Source: an uncultured Anaerolineae bacterium (GTDB lineage: Bacteria > Chloroflexota > Anaerolineae > CG2-30-64-16). Taken from it: a stretch of 41,134 bases of DNA. Below the pieces are notes generated by a model that saw nothing but the letters and a program-made list of their open reading frames with translations, was not told the DNA's origin and made no database searches. Below are positions 1 through 7,890 of the stretch, piece after piece. The position numbers and the translations under genes were made by a program. Positions within the stretch are counted from its first letter, which is position 1. The number at the start of each line of letters is the position of its first letter. The stretch spans positions 1-41,134 of the forward strand of contig CAKZKT010000143.1 of the NCBI GenBank assembly GCA_937124585.1, read 5' to 3'.

Positions 1-2
1 AA

Positions 3-311
3 TGGACGTTGGACTGGAAACAACAGGGGATCGAGGAAGGCCGACGAGAAGGGCTGCAACAGGGGCTGCAACAAGGGCTGCAACAAGGGTTGCAACAGGG
101 CCAGATCACGACAGCACGCGAGGATGTGCTGTTGGCGCTGGAGATCCGTTTCGGCGCGCCGCCGGTTGCATTGCGGGAGACCATTAATCGCGTCAGCGAT
201 CTGACACGACTGCGTGCCCTGCATCGTCAGGCGATCCTGGCGACCAGCCTGGAGGAGTTTGCGGCCGGATTAAGTGAAGCGGATCTCCGTCCAGAGGAAG
301 CCGGGGATTGA
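3..311 (+). CDS. C-terminal fragment of Rpn/PD-(D/E)XK-type protein (partial, cut by window edge)
   Basis: The reading frame is open to the left edge with no stop, so the gene probably starts outside the window; a TTG at 9-11 is the first possible internal start. The visible ~100 residues carry a charged stretch followed by four GLQQ repeats, then a helical tail with LEIRFG and a final helix. This E/R/Q-G repeat followed by a short helical end is typical of the C-terminus of Rpn recombination-promoting nucleases and related PD-(D/E)XK 'transposase family' proteins. The nuclease domain itself is not visible, so the assignment rests on the tail alone. Convergent with etfA, with a hairpin in between. 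Confidence 0.55.
   Translation, partial: WTLDWKQQGIEEGRREGLQQGLQQGLQQGLQQGQITTAREDVLLALEIRFGAPPVALRETINRVSDLTRLRALHRQAILATSLEEFAAGLSEADLRPEEAGD
51..98 (+). repeat. Four tandem 12-bp repeats coding GLQQ
   Basis: Four consecutive 12-mers of the form GGGYTGCAACAR sit in frame and encode GLQQ four times. Units at 51, 63, 75 and 87 differ only at one or two bases. Such in-frame repeats can expand or contract by slippage without breaking the frame. Confidence 0.85.
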
Positions 312-332
312 CCTGAAGATAACCGCGGAACG

Positions 333-360
333 TGTCAGGCCCCTGAGAGGGTGCCTGGCA
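333..360. terminator. Hairpin between convergent genes (possible bidirectional terminator)
   Basis: Arms TGTCAGGC (333-340) and GCCTGGCA (353-360) pair with one G-U, and an inner CCCT/AGGG adds four pairs around a GAG loop. It lies 21 bases after the stop of the left gene and 131 bases beyond the etfA stop on the other strand. There is no clear T-run, so termination is inferred from position only. Confidence 0.45.
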
Positions 361-491
361 TATGGATACGATTCTTGCCCGATTGAGACCGTCATCTGCG
401 CCGCGTGCTCGACGCGGCAGATCATGCCGAACGCGGCGCAGACAACCATGTGAAAGACGCGCCAGACACCGCGCAAGCGGTCGGTCCGCCA

Positions 492-1499
492 TTATGCACG
501 GCTTAGCCGCTCGAGCAGGGCTCGAGCGAAATCGGCCGGATCAGCGTGGATGTTGTAGTCGGCGGCGGCCACGATCGGCGCTGCCGGGTCGGGCTGTACT
601 GCCACGATCAGGCCGGCGTCCTGGATGCTCATGAAAAGGCTGGTGTCGCCGTCCAGGCCGAGTGCCAGCAATAGTTTTGGCGCGATCCGTGCGCCTGTCA
701 GCCCGATGAGCTCCTCCTCGGCGATCCAGCCGGCGTCCAGTGCCGTCAGGTCGCCGCCCGCTACGCCGCCCAGCGCTTGAGCCAGCTGTCGAGCAAGCGC
801 GAACCCTTCCACCGTCTTCAGTCCCCGCCCTCCCGCCACGACTACAGCCGCGTTCGCCAGCGTCACGGCGGGCTGCGGCCATGTGATCGGCCGCGGCTCG
901 GCTGCCGGGACCCAGTCCGCGCCGGCATCGGCCACCGCGCCGCTGCGCCACGGTTCGTTGAAGGCAGCCGGCAGCGCAGCGGTATCCACGATTGCCATGG
1001 CCGGCGCAGCCAGGATGGTCATCCGCTGACGGGCAGCGTCATCCAGCACCGGCTGGTGCGCCACGATGCGCCGGTAGATCGGGTCTACTTCCAGGTCAGC
1101 GGCATGGCCGCACAAGCCGCCGTCCAGCCGTTGTGCTAGGCCCGCTCCCAGGATCCGGCCGACCCGCGTGCGCGGGAAGAGGATGACCTCCGGCTGCCGT
1201 GGCTCGAAAAAGCTCACCAGATCGGTCAGGGTCGGTGAGCCCTGCGCCAGCAACACCTGGTCGGCGCCGGCCCGGATGGTGCTTTCAGCTGCTTCTCGGT
1301 CGCTGCCGTTCGTCAGCAAATAGACGTACGCGCCCAGCGCGTCGGCCAGGACGCGTGCTTTGCCGACCAGGCGCAACAGGCCGTCGTCCAGTCTGCCCTC
1401 GACTCCGACGACCCACACGCCGCCGGCCGACTCGCTGGTTGTCGGTTCGGCGGCCACGCCACCCATGAGCGCCTCGAGGTATGAGAGATCCATGCCCAT
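492..1499 (-). CDS. etfA: Electron transfer flavoprotein alpha subunit (atypical FAD site)
   Basis: 335-residue EtfA homologue: N-terminal ETF domain, then a C-terminal FAD domain with the recognisable VAGGRGLK start, the TG..(I)AP.L segment, DP.API and the ADYNIHAD end. It should pair with EtfB to pass electrons from acyl-CoA dehydrogenases to the quinone pool. The start at 1499 is chosen because GGGAGGG lies just upstream and it leaves 31 bases after etfB; an upstream ATG at 1571 would overlap etfB. Odd: residues that hold FAD in typical EtfA are changed. The usual (S/T)RAAVDAG reads DLTALDAG, VGQTG reads IGLTG, and GISGAIQH reads GLDGDTSLF. The fold is clear, but cofactor binding may be altered or lost. 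Confidence 0.87.
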   Translation of the reverse strand: MGMDLSYLEALMGGVAAEPTTSESAGGVWVVGVEGRLDDGLLRLVGKARVLADALGAYVYLLTNGSDREAAESTIRAGADQVLLAQGSPTLTDLVSFFEPRQPEVILFPRTRVGRILGAGLAQRLDGGLCGHAADLEVDPIYRRIVAHQPVLDDAARQRMTILAAPAMAIVDTAALPAAFNEPWRSGAVADAGADWVPAAEPRPITWPQPAVTLANAAVVVAGGRGLKTVEGFALARQLAQALGGVAGGDLTALDAGWIAEEELIGLTGARIAPKLLLALGLDGDTSLFMSIQDAGLIVAVQPDPAAPIVAAADYNIHADPADFARALLERLSRA

Positions 1500-1530
1500 G
1501 TTGCCCTCCCCGCGTGTGCTGTCGTCGGCT

Positions 1531-2313
1531 TCAGAGGATGCGCTTCGTCCGGAGAAGGCCGACCAACTCATCGGCTGCTGTCTCCGTCGGACCGACGATG
1601 GTCTGGCCGCGCGTGCGTTCTGGCGGCAGGATCAGGCCGCCGACTTCCACGTCCGCCGTCAGCGCTGCTGCATCGAGGCCGAGCCTGGTGCAGGAACAGA
1701 CCTCGACCAGCCCTGGCGCCCAGGCATTTGCAATGCGTGCCGGGTGTGCATAGCGCGGCCGTTCTGAACCGGTCGCGACCGAGATGACGGCCGGGAGCGC
1801 CAGGCAGACGATCTCGCCGACACCCGGGCTGCACGCCACGGTCACTTCGATCTGCCCATCTGTCATCGGCGCCAGGCGCACTGCGTCGAGGCACACCTCC
1901 CAGCCCAACTCGGCCGCCAGTCGCGGGGCCAGGCTGCCGGTACCGTCGGTCAGCCCGACCTGACCGGTCAATACCAGGTCCACAGCGTCCAGGTAACGCA
2001 CGCCCGCAGTCAATGCGCGCGCCACGGCGCGGCCGGTGACGCCAATCACCTCTGGCCCGCTGATGAGCAGGGCCCGATCGGCGCCCATGGCGATCGCCTC
2101 GCGACACACATCATCGGCCTCCGCGTCCCCTAGGCTGAGGGCGATCACCTCGCCGCCGACGGCCGCGCGCAGGCGCAGCGCAGCCTCCAGCGCGTGTTTG
2201 TCCGGCGTGTTGGTGATTTTGACCGCGCCACGCAGATCGAATTCCTCGCGGCTGCGCGAGATCCTGGTTGTGGCGGGGTCATAAACTTGTTTCATGCACA
2301 CGACGATTCGCAT
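1531..2313 (-). CDS. etfB: Electron transfer flavoprotein beta subunit
   Basis: 260 residues, the normal length for EtfB. It starts MRIVVCMKQVYDP as in the family, keeps the NTPDKHALEAALRL helix, the AIAMGADRA segment, the nucleotide-binding GQVGLTDGTG loop and the ERPRYAHPARIANA segment near the end. EtfB normally holds AMP and docks to acyl-CoA dehydrogenases through its recognition loop. AAGGAG precedes the ATG by a good distance. It lies 27 bases after the first acyl-CoA dehydrogenase and 31 bases before etfA, so these genes are very likely cotranscribed. Confidence 0.92.
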   Translation of the reverse strand: MRIVVCMKQVYDPATTRISRSREEFDLRGAVKITNTPDKHALEAALRLRAAVGGEVIALSLGDAEADDVCREAIAMGADRALLISGPEVIGVTGRAVARALTAGVRYLDAVDLVLTGQVGLTDGTGSLAPRLAAELGWEVCLDAVRLAPMTDGQIEVTVACSPGVGEIVCLALPAVISVATGSERPRYAHPARIANAWAPGLVEVCSCTRLGLDAAALTADVEVGGLILPPERTRGQTIVGPTETAADELVGLLRTKRIL

Positions 2314-2340
2314 GGCCCACTCCTTTCCGCGCGCATCCGA

Positions 2341-3507
2341 TTACGGTCGCACGCGCACACCGTAGGGTCGCATTGCCTGCTCGGCGATGACGATGCGCTG
2401 GATCTCATTGGTGCCCTCGAAGATCTCGGCGATGCGCGCGTCGCGCCACATCCGTTCCAACGGAAAGGCACAGCTGTAGCCGAGCGCACCGTGCACCTGC
2501 AGCGCCCGATTGATCGCGCGCGAGGCCACTTCAGAGCCGAAGAGCTTGCAAATGGCGGCTTCGCGCGTGAAGGGCTGATGGGTGTCAACCATCCAGGCTG
2601 TGCGATAGACCAGGGCACGCAGCGCTTCGATCTCGGTCGCCGTGTCTGCAATGAGCCATTGAATGGCCTGTTTGTCGGCGAGGGGCCGGCCAAACTGCAT
2701 GCGGCCGGCCGCATAGCGACACATCATGTCGAGCGCGGTCGTCGCGCCGCCCAGACAGGCCGCGCCGAGCCCAAGCCGGCCGGTGTCGAGGGTCTGCATG
2801 AAGGTGATGAAGCCGGCGCCGACCTGGCCGATCACATTGGCCGACGGAACGGCTACCTCGTCGAGGATGATCTCGGAGGTGGCGCTGCCGCGGATGCCCA
2901 GCTTGTGCTCGATGGTGCCGACCGAGAGCCCCGGCATGCCTTTTTCGACAATGAAGGCGGTCACACCGCCGCGCGCGCCGAGGGCCGGGTCGGTGACGGC
3001 CAGCACGGTGAGCACGTCGGCGATCGGGCCATTGGTGATGTAGATCTTCGAGCCGGAGAGGATCCAGCGGTCGCCGTCGCGTACTGCGCGCGTCTGGATG
3101 GCCGCGGCATCTGAGCCCGCGTTCGGTTCGGTCAGGCAGAAGGCGGCCAGCTTCTTCCCCGCACACAGGTCAGGCAGAAAGCGCCGTTTTTGCTCGGCGT
3201 TGCCGCCCAGATAGATCGCCATCACACCGATGCCGATGTGCGCGCCGATGATCGCGGCCGTGCTGGTGCAAACCGCGCCGACCTCTTCCATGAGGATGCA
3301 ATAGCCCAGTTCGCCCAGCCCGGCGCCGCCGTACTCCTGCGGGAACGGGATCCCCAGCAGACCGTGTTCTCCCAGTTTGTGCACGAGCTCCATGTCGGGC
3401 CAGCCCTGGCGATCCACCTGGCGCGTCCGGGGCGCGATCTCTTGGGTGGCGAATTCGCGTACCATTTTCCGAAAGAGCTGATGCGATTTGGGAATCGTGA
3501 AATCCAT
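2341..3507 (-). CDS. Acyl-CoA dehydrogenase (paralogue 1)
   Basis: 388-residue flavin-dependent acyl-CoA dehydrogenase, first step of beta-oxidation (acyl-CoA to trans-2-enoyl-CoA, electrons to ETF). It begins MDFTIPKSHQLFRKMVREFA and has the FAD/substrate signature CLTEPNAGSDA, the YITNGPIADV strand, the QFGRPLADKQAIQ helix and the terminal IFEGTNEIQR block, in which Glu364 is the expected catalytic base. The ATG at 3507 follows a strong AAGGAGG; the frame upstream of it is open but has no family resemblance. The adjacent gene at 3576-4742 has exactly the same length and a similar end, so the pair looks like an old duplication. Substrate chain length cannot be read from sequence. Confidence 0.93.
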   Translation of the reverse strand: MDFTIPKSHQLFRKMVREFATQEIAPRTRQVDRQGWPDMELVHKLGEHGLLGIPFPQEYGGAGLGELGYCILMEEVGAVCTSTAAIIGAHIGIGVMAIYLGGNAEQKRRFLPDLCAGKKLAAFCLTEPNAGSDAAAIQTRAVRDGDRWILSGSKIYITNGPIADVLTVLAVTDPALGARGGVTAFIVEKGMPGLSVGTIEHKLGIRGSATSEIILDEVAVPSANVIGQVGAGFITFMQTLDTGRLGLGAACLGGATTALDMMCRYAAGRMQFGRPLADKQAIQWLIADTATEIEALRALVYRTAWMVDTHQPFTREAAICKLFGSEVASRAINRALQVHGALGYSCAFPLERMWRDARIAEIFEGTNEIQRIVIAEQAMRPYGVRVRP

Positions 3508-3554
3508 GTTGCCTCCTTGCAACCAGGCGATCGCCATCAGGATGCCTGTGGTGA

Positions 3555-3574
3555 GGCGACCCTCCAGGGTCGCC
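3555..3574. repeat. 20-bp perfect hairpin immediately after an acyl-CoA dehydrogenase stop
   Basis: GGCGACCCT (3555-3563) and AGGGTCGCC (3566-3574) form a perfect 9-bp inverted repeat with a two-base centre. It lies directly beyond the stop codon at 3576-3578 on the minus strand, in the 68-base gap between the two acyl-CoA dehydrogenase genes. It could be a dispersed palindromic element or an mRNA-stabilising hairpin. Confidence 0.6.
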
Positions 3575-3575
3575 C

Positions 3576-4742
3576 CTACGGTCGCACCTTGACGTTCGTC
3601 CCGGCAAACAGATTGCTCGCGATGACGATCTGCTGAATCTGCGAGGTGCCTTCGATGATCTCCAGGCCGCGCGCGTCCCGATAGTAGCGCTGGATCGGAT
3701 AATCCATGATGTAGCCGTAGCCGCCGTGGATCTGCAGGATTTTGTTTGTCACGTTGGCGGCCATGCGGCTGGCGAACAGTTTGGCCATGGCCGCCTGCTG
3801 GGTGAAGGGTTGGCCCTGCGCGGCGAGCCAGGCCGCGCGCCGCGTCAGTCCCTCGGCCGCGGCGACCTCGGTGGCGCAATCGGCCAGATAGCCCTGCAGC
3901 GCCTGTTTGTTGCCGATAGGGCCGCCGAACTGAACGCGCTCGCCGGCGAATTTGATGCCCAGCTCGACGGCGCGTCGGGCCAGGCCGACTGCAATGGCAG
4001 CAGTGCCGACGCGACCGTAATCCAGCGTCTCGAGCGCAATCTTGTAGCCCTCTCCTTCTCCTCCCAGCAGGTGATCGGCCGGTACACGACACTCGTTCAG
4101 ATAGACGCGGTGAATGCTCACCGCGCTCAGGCCCAGCGTGTGCTCGCGGCCGCCGATCACCAGGCCGGCGGTCTCGACCGGCACCGCGAACGCGCTCAGC
4201 CCGCGCGGGCCGGCAGCCGGATTCGTGGCGGCAAAGATCACGAAGACGCCCGCGATGGCGGCGTTACTCACCCAGGTCTTGACGCCGTCGAGCACATATT
4301 CGCTGCCAACGCGGACAGCGGTTGTGCGGAGATGGGTCGGATCGCTGCCCGCGCCGGCCTCGGTCAGCGCGAACGCGCCGATGCGTTCACCGGCGATCAT
4401 GGCGGGGATCAGGTTGGCCTGGATGGCTGCGCTGCCGCGGCGCAAAAGCGTGCCCAGGGTCAGGGTGTTGTGGACGTGGATCGTCAGCGCGGTGCTGGCA
4501 CATTCGGTGGCGAGGGCCTCCAGGAGGAGGGTGAAGGTGAGGAAATCGAGGCCTGCACCGCCGAATGGCTCCTCCGGCGCGATGGCGCCCATGAATCCCT
4601 GGGCCGCTGCACGCTTCAGCAGGCGCAACGGCAGCGTTTCTTCTTTGTCCGCCTTGTCCGCCGTCCGCGCCACCTCTTTGGCTGCAAACTCCCGGAACAT
4701 CTGGCTCAGCATTTCTTGTTCCGGAGTCAGAGAGAAGTCCAT
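3576..4742 (-). CDS. Acyl-CoA dehydrogenase (paralogue 2)
   Basis: 388 residues, beginning MDFSLTPEQEMLSQMFREFA. Signatures in order: FALTEAGAGSDPTHLRT (FAD/substrate loop), TWVSNAAIAGVFVIFA, ERVQFGGPIGNKQALQ, and the end block LEIIEGTSQIQQIVIA with Glu364 in the catalytic-base position. It should oxidise acyl-CoA and pass electrons to ETF. AAGGAGG precedes the ATG at 4742 closely. It lies between the NYN gene (68-base gap) and its paralogue (68-base gap). Overall identity with the neighbour is only moderate, consistent with different substrate ranges. Confidence 0.93.
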   Translation of the reverse strand: MDFSLTPEQEMLSQMFREFAAKEVARTADKADKEETLPLRLLKRAAAQGFMGAIAPEEPFGGAGLDFLTFTLLLEALATECASTALTIHVHNTLTLGTLLRRGSAAIQANLIPAMIAGERIGAFALTEAGAGSDPTHLRTTAVRVGSEYVLDGVKTWVSNAAIAGVFVIFAATNPAAGPRGLSAFAVPVETAGLVIGGREHTLGLSAVSIHRVYLNECRVPADHLLGGEGEGYKIALETLDYGRVGTAAIAVGLARRAVELGIKFAGERVQFGGPIGNKQALQGYLADCATEVAAAEGLTRRAAWLAAQGQPFTQQAAMAKLFASRMAANVTNKILQIHGGYGYIMDYPIQRYYRDARGLEIIEGTSQIQQIVIASNLFAGTNVKVRP

Positions 4743-4762
4743 GGCGCCTCCTTGCGGGTTTA

Positions 4763-4814
4763 CAGGTTGCAAGTCCCAGGTTGCGGGCTTGACGCGCGAC
4801 GTTTCACGTCTCAC
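4763..4814 (-). repeat. Short-period repeat array overlapping the NYN gene stop
   Basis: Read on the minus strand, the NYN stop codon lies inside a heptad run GTGAGAC-GTGAAAC-GTCGCGC. Further on, the 8-mer GCAACCTG occurs twice 14 bases (two heptads) apart. The array fills most of the gap before the acyl-CoA dehydrogenase ribosome-binding site. Confidence 0.55.
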
Positions 4815-6910
4815 GCCTCCCGCTTCCCATCTTTCTTCTCCTGCTGGGCGATGAGATTCGCCAGAAAGGCCCGCGTGCGCTCGGCGCGCGCCAGGCCATC
4901 GCCGCCCGCCTGGGTCAGGGGGCTGATCTGGTCGGCGATCTCGCGATAGGTCTGGCGGACGATGCCCAGGTTGACCTCGGCCAGCCGACCCATCAGGCTT
5001 TCCCATGCTTCGGCCACCTGGGGATTGTCGTGATTGTGGATGCGCAGCGCCACCTGGTGCGCCAGCGAGCGGCCCAGGTTCGACGGCACCGTTTCGTTGA
5101 GCTGTTTGCCGGCGATCGCGTAGAAGTAGCTGGCCATCGGATTGACCAGCCGTTGGATACGCGGCCATACGCAATCGGCCTCCTGCGCCAGGCCGAAGAA
5201 AGCCAGGTAGTAGGGCACAGCCTCGGCATAGCTGCCGGTGACGAACGCATGGCCGGCTTTAACCGAGCAATAGCTGGCCAGATACCATTTGAGGTCGTCG
5301 AAGCCGGCGCGCGTCTGCGGGATGCGCAGCGCATCGAGCTGGACGCGCGCGGCCTGGAGATAGCGTTGTGCGCTGCCGGCGAAGTCCTTCTGGCGTAGCT
5401 CTGAGCCTTCCCGAAAGAGGTTTTCGGCCGTGTGGGGCGTGATCGGTTCGTTGGCCGGCGGGGCAGTGCGTGCCAGGTCGCTGGCCGGCAGCGCCAGCGC
5501 AGGACGTTGCAGGAAACGGGTGATCTGCCCTGGCGCCAGCGCATAGCCGTCACCCTGCGCGATGAGCTTGCCTTCTTTCGTCAGCTCCTGGCAGAGGGCG
5601 GTCACGCGTGCGACACCTGTGTCGGCATCGTAGAGCAGCGGCGCGAGTTGGCTCACCTCGATCGGCAGGCCGCCCTCGGCCAGCCGCCAGATGTAGACGC
5701 GATCGCAGGCGGCGCTCAGCCGGTCGAGCTCTGGCAGTTCGGCCACCTGGATGGGCGCGTCGCTGCTGGCATGGCCGCCGGCAAACGGCAACGCTTCGCT
5801 CATGATCAACAGGCGCATGAGCTCCGGCACTGCCACCTTTTGGGTAAGCGCGTTCTCGGCATCGTAGCGGTCTTTCAGCAAGTCGGCACAGTCATTGAGC
5901 GACAACGGTTCTGGCCGGCCCTGGATGGTCGCCAGGAAATCGGCCAACACGCGTTGACGCGTGGCCACATCCACGATGCGCAGGCCGGCTTCACGCAGAA
6001 AGCCGCGATAGCGTTGGCACAGGTCTGACTGAGATCGGGCGGCCAGGGTGAGATTGGCCGCAGTGGACGGCGCGGTGGCGGCCGGGGCCGGGCCTGTAGC
6101 GCCGGCCACGGATCGTTGGGCCGTCGGCTCGGCGGTGGGTTTGACCAGGGGCGGCGGCATGACCGGCTGGGATGATGCTGTCTTGGGCGTGCTCACAAAG
6201 AGCTGCAGCCCCTGCTCTTCCAGTGCTACCAGGTCCGGATAAGCTTCCAGGAAGGCCCGAAACTGCGGGTAACCGTAGTTGGCCTCGTTGAACGATGAGT
6301 CGAGGTTCAAGATCATCTGCTTCAGGCGGCCGGCGAAGATGGGCAGGTCTCCTTTCTGCTCGGCGGCGCTCAGCGCGCGGCGCAACAGGTCGCGCGGATC
6401 GGGCAGCTGCAGCTCGTCGGAGATATCCACCGCTTCTTCGATGACCAGCGTCTCGTAGAAGATGAACTCGTCGCAGGCCCGGCGCAACAGATCACTGGTG
6501 GCCGAGCGCAGGCCGATGCCGATGGTGTATTTGCCGTGATCGCGCAGCTTGTGAATCAGCTCGGTGAAGTCGCTGTCGCCGGAGATGATCGCATACACGT
6601 CAATGCTGGGCCGGGTGAAAACCGTCTCCAGTGCGTCAATGGCCAACCGGACGTCGGCCCGGTTCTTCTGTTGCACGCCCATCGAATAAAGTTGAAAGAG
6701 ATCCACGCCGTTTTCCAGCATGGCGCGGCGATAGCGGTGAAAGCGTCCCCAATCGCCATAGGCGCGCTTGATCAGCAATCGCCCACGCGTGCGCAAGAGG
6801 TCCATCACCGCGGTCACATCGAAATCACCGAAATTGGCCTCAGCTGAGGTCGCTACGTTTTCGAAATCAATGAAGACGGCTATTTGAGGGCCATTAGGTC
6901 GGGTTTCCAT
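4811..6910 (-). CDS. NYN-domain putative ribonuclease with LOTUS-like domain and helical C-terminus
   Basis: 699 residues. Residues ~8-155 are a NYN (PIN-like) nuclease domain with the expected acidic residues: Asp15 in FIDFEN, Asp86 in NRADVRLAIDAL, and Asp112/Asp114 in ISGDSDFTELI. Residues ~176-245 look like an OST-HTH/LOTUS winged helix (FAGRLKQMILNLDSSF ... YPQFRAFLEA). A Pro/Ala/Thr-rich linker (~246-290) leads to a second helical region and a TPR-like C-terminus (~495-670). NYN-LOTUS proteins of the LabA/MARF1 type are known or predicted to bind and cut RNA. It sits between the enoyl-CoA hydratase and acyl-CoA dehydrogenase genes on the same strand, so it is probably cotranscribed; its role there is unknown. 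The ribosome-binding site (AAAGGA) is rather far from the ATG at 6910. Confidence 0.85.
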   Translation of the reverse strand: METRPNGPQIAVFIDFENVATSAEANFGDFDVTAVMDLLRTRGRLLIKRAYGDWGRFHRYRRAMLENGVDLFQLYSMGVQQKNRADVRLAIDALETVFTRPSIDVYAIISGDSDFTELIHKLRDHGKYTIGIGLRSATSDLLRRACDEFIFYETLVIEEAVDISDELQLPDPRDLLRRALSAAEQKGDLPIFAGRLKQMILNLDSSFNEANYGYPQFRAFLEAYPDLVALEEQGLQLFVSTPKTASSQPVMPPPLVKPTAEPTAQRSVAGATGPAPAATAPSTAANLTLAARSQSDLCQRYRGFLREAGLRIVDVATRQRVLADFLATIQGRPEPLSLNDCADLLKDRYDAENALTQKVAVPELMRLLIMSEALPFAGGHASSDAPIQVAELPELDRLSAACDRVYIWRLAEGGLPIEVSQLAPLLYDADTGVARVTALCQELTKEGKLIAQGDGYALAPGQITRFLQRPALALPASDLARTAPPANEPITPHTAENLFREGSELRQKDFAGSAQRYLQAARVQLDALRIPQTRAGFDDLKWYLASYCSVKAGHAFVTGSYAEAVPYYLAFFGLAQEADCVWPRIQRLVNPMASYFYAIAGKQLNETVPSNLGRSLAHQVALRIHNHDNPQVAEAWESLMGRLAEVNLGIVRQTYREIADQISPLTQAGGDGLARAERTRAFLANLIAQQEKKDGKREA

Positions 6911-6954
6911 ATTTTGAAAGAACGTCCTTTTAGGGGGTCAAAATGTGGCCGGGA

Positions 6955-7007
6955 AACAGGAGTCAGGGGCTTGCCTGCGTCACGGCACCTGATGCCTGAC
7001 TCCTGTT
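6955..7007. repeat. 13-bp inverted repeat plus heptads after the enoyl-CoA hydratase stop
   Basis: AACAGGAGTCAGG (6955-6967) and CCTGACTCCTGTT (6995-7007) are perfect complements around a 27-base loop. On the minus strand the right arm runs into a CAGGAGT-CAGGCAT-CAGGTGC heptad series. It lies 13 bases past the stop of the enoyl-CoA hydratase gene. It may act as an attenuator or processing site inside the operon, since there is no T-run. Confidence 0.55.
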
Positions 7008-7019
7008 GCCTGGACCGGG

Positions 7020-7805
7020 CTAATTATCGGTGAACCTGGGCTGTCTTTTCTGCAAGAACGCGCTGACTCCTTCCTGCGTGTCATGGCTGCCGATCAGTTT
7101 GCCGAACTGGTCGGCTTCGAGGCGCAGGCCCTCGCTGAGGCTGAGTTTGAGCCCGCCCAGGATCGCCTCCAAGGCGGCTTCGTTGGTCAGCCGGCTTTTG
7201 GCGGCCAGTTTTTTCGCCAGGCCCTTCGCCTCGGCCAGCACCTGGCCGGCCGGCACGACCTTGTTGGCCAGGCCCAGCCGGTAGGCCTCCTGGGCATTGA
7301 TCGGGTCGCCGGTGAGGATGAGCTCGATCGCTTTGGCCGCGCCGACGATGCGTGGCAGCCGTTGTGTGCCGCCCCAGCCCGGAATGATGCCCAGGTTGCT
7401 CTCCGGCTGGCCCAGTCGGGCGCGATCGGCCAGGATGCGGATGTGACAGGCCATCGCCAGCTCCAGCCCGCCGCCCAGCGCCACGGCATTAATGGCCGCG
7501 ATCACCGGCTTGGGGCAGGCCTCGATTTTGTTGAAGACCCCCTGGCCCTTCAGGATGAACTCACGCGCCTCGGCCGCATCTTTGACCGCCGCGATCTCGT
7601 TGATGTCGGCGCCGGCCACGAAGGCAAACTCGCCGGCGCCCGTGATGATGATGACCTTCACCTGATCGTTGGCGATCAACTCGTCGAGCGCCGCATCCAG
7701 ATCGTTCAGCGTGGCGTGGTTGAATGCATTCACCGGCGGATGATCAATGGTCAGGATGGCCACCCGATCTTCCAGCGCGACCCTGACGTTGGTGTACTCG
7801 CCCAT
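7020..7805 (-). CDS. Enoyl-CoA hydratase/isomerase family protein
   Basis: 261 residues, typical crotonase length. It should hydrate trans-2-enoyl-CoA to 3-hydroxyacyl-CoA in beta-oxidation. The oxyanion-hole segment AFVAGADI and the GGGLELAMAC and QPESNLGIIPGWGGTQRL blocks are intact, with both glutamates of the classical hydratase active site (Glu115 and Glu135) present. The ATG at 7805 is preceded by GGAAAGGAGG; an in-frame GTG/ATG extension upstream runs through repeat DNA and is rejected. It lies between the 3-hydroxyacyl-CoA dehydrogenase and NYN genes. Confidence 0.93.
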   Translation of the reverse strand: MGEYTNVRVALEDRVAILTIDHPPVNAFNHATLNDLDAALDELIANDQVKVIIITGAGEFAFVAGADINEIAAVKDAAEAREFILKGQGVFNKIEACPKPVIAAINAVALGGGLELAMACHIRILADRARLGQPESNLGIIPGWGGTQRLPRIVGAAKAIELILTGDPINAQEAYRLGLANKVVPAGQVLAEAKGLAKKLAAKSRLTNEAALEAILGGLKLSLSEGLRLEADQFGKLIGSHDTQEGVSAFLQKRQPRFTDN

Positions 7806-7831
7806 TAAAACCCCCCTCCTTTCCTCGGGAA

Positions 7832-7890
7832 GTGTCACGTGCCACGTGTTCACGTGTTCATATGTCATGTGTTATGTGTCACGTGTCACG
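7832..7890 (-). repeat. (GTGNNAC)n heptad array overlapping the hydroxyacyl-CoA dehydrogenase stop
   Basis: Read on the minus strand this stretch parses as GTGACAC, GTGACAC, ATAACAC, ATGACAT, ATGAACAC, GTGAACAC, GTGGCAC, GTGACAC: eight units of 7-8 bases. The TGA stop codon of the upstream gene (7886-7888) lies in the first unit. The array ends before the ribosome-binding site of the enoyl-CoA hydratase. Confidence 0.8.

Noticed and set aside
1500-1571. Upstream ATG start for etfA (24 extra residues)
   Set aside because: It would overlap the etfB coding end, has no ribosome-binding site, and the extra residues have no EtfA similarity, whereas ATG 1499 has GGGAGGG upstream.
2194-3114. Long open frame on the plus strand opposite the acyl-CoA dehydrogenase and etfB start
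   Set aside because: It is antisense to clearly conserved genes and its translation has the Gly/Arg/His-rich look of high-GC shadow frames; no domain is readable.
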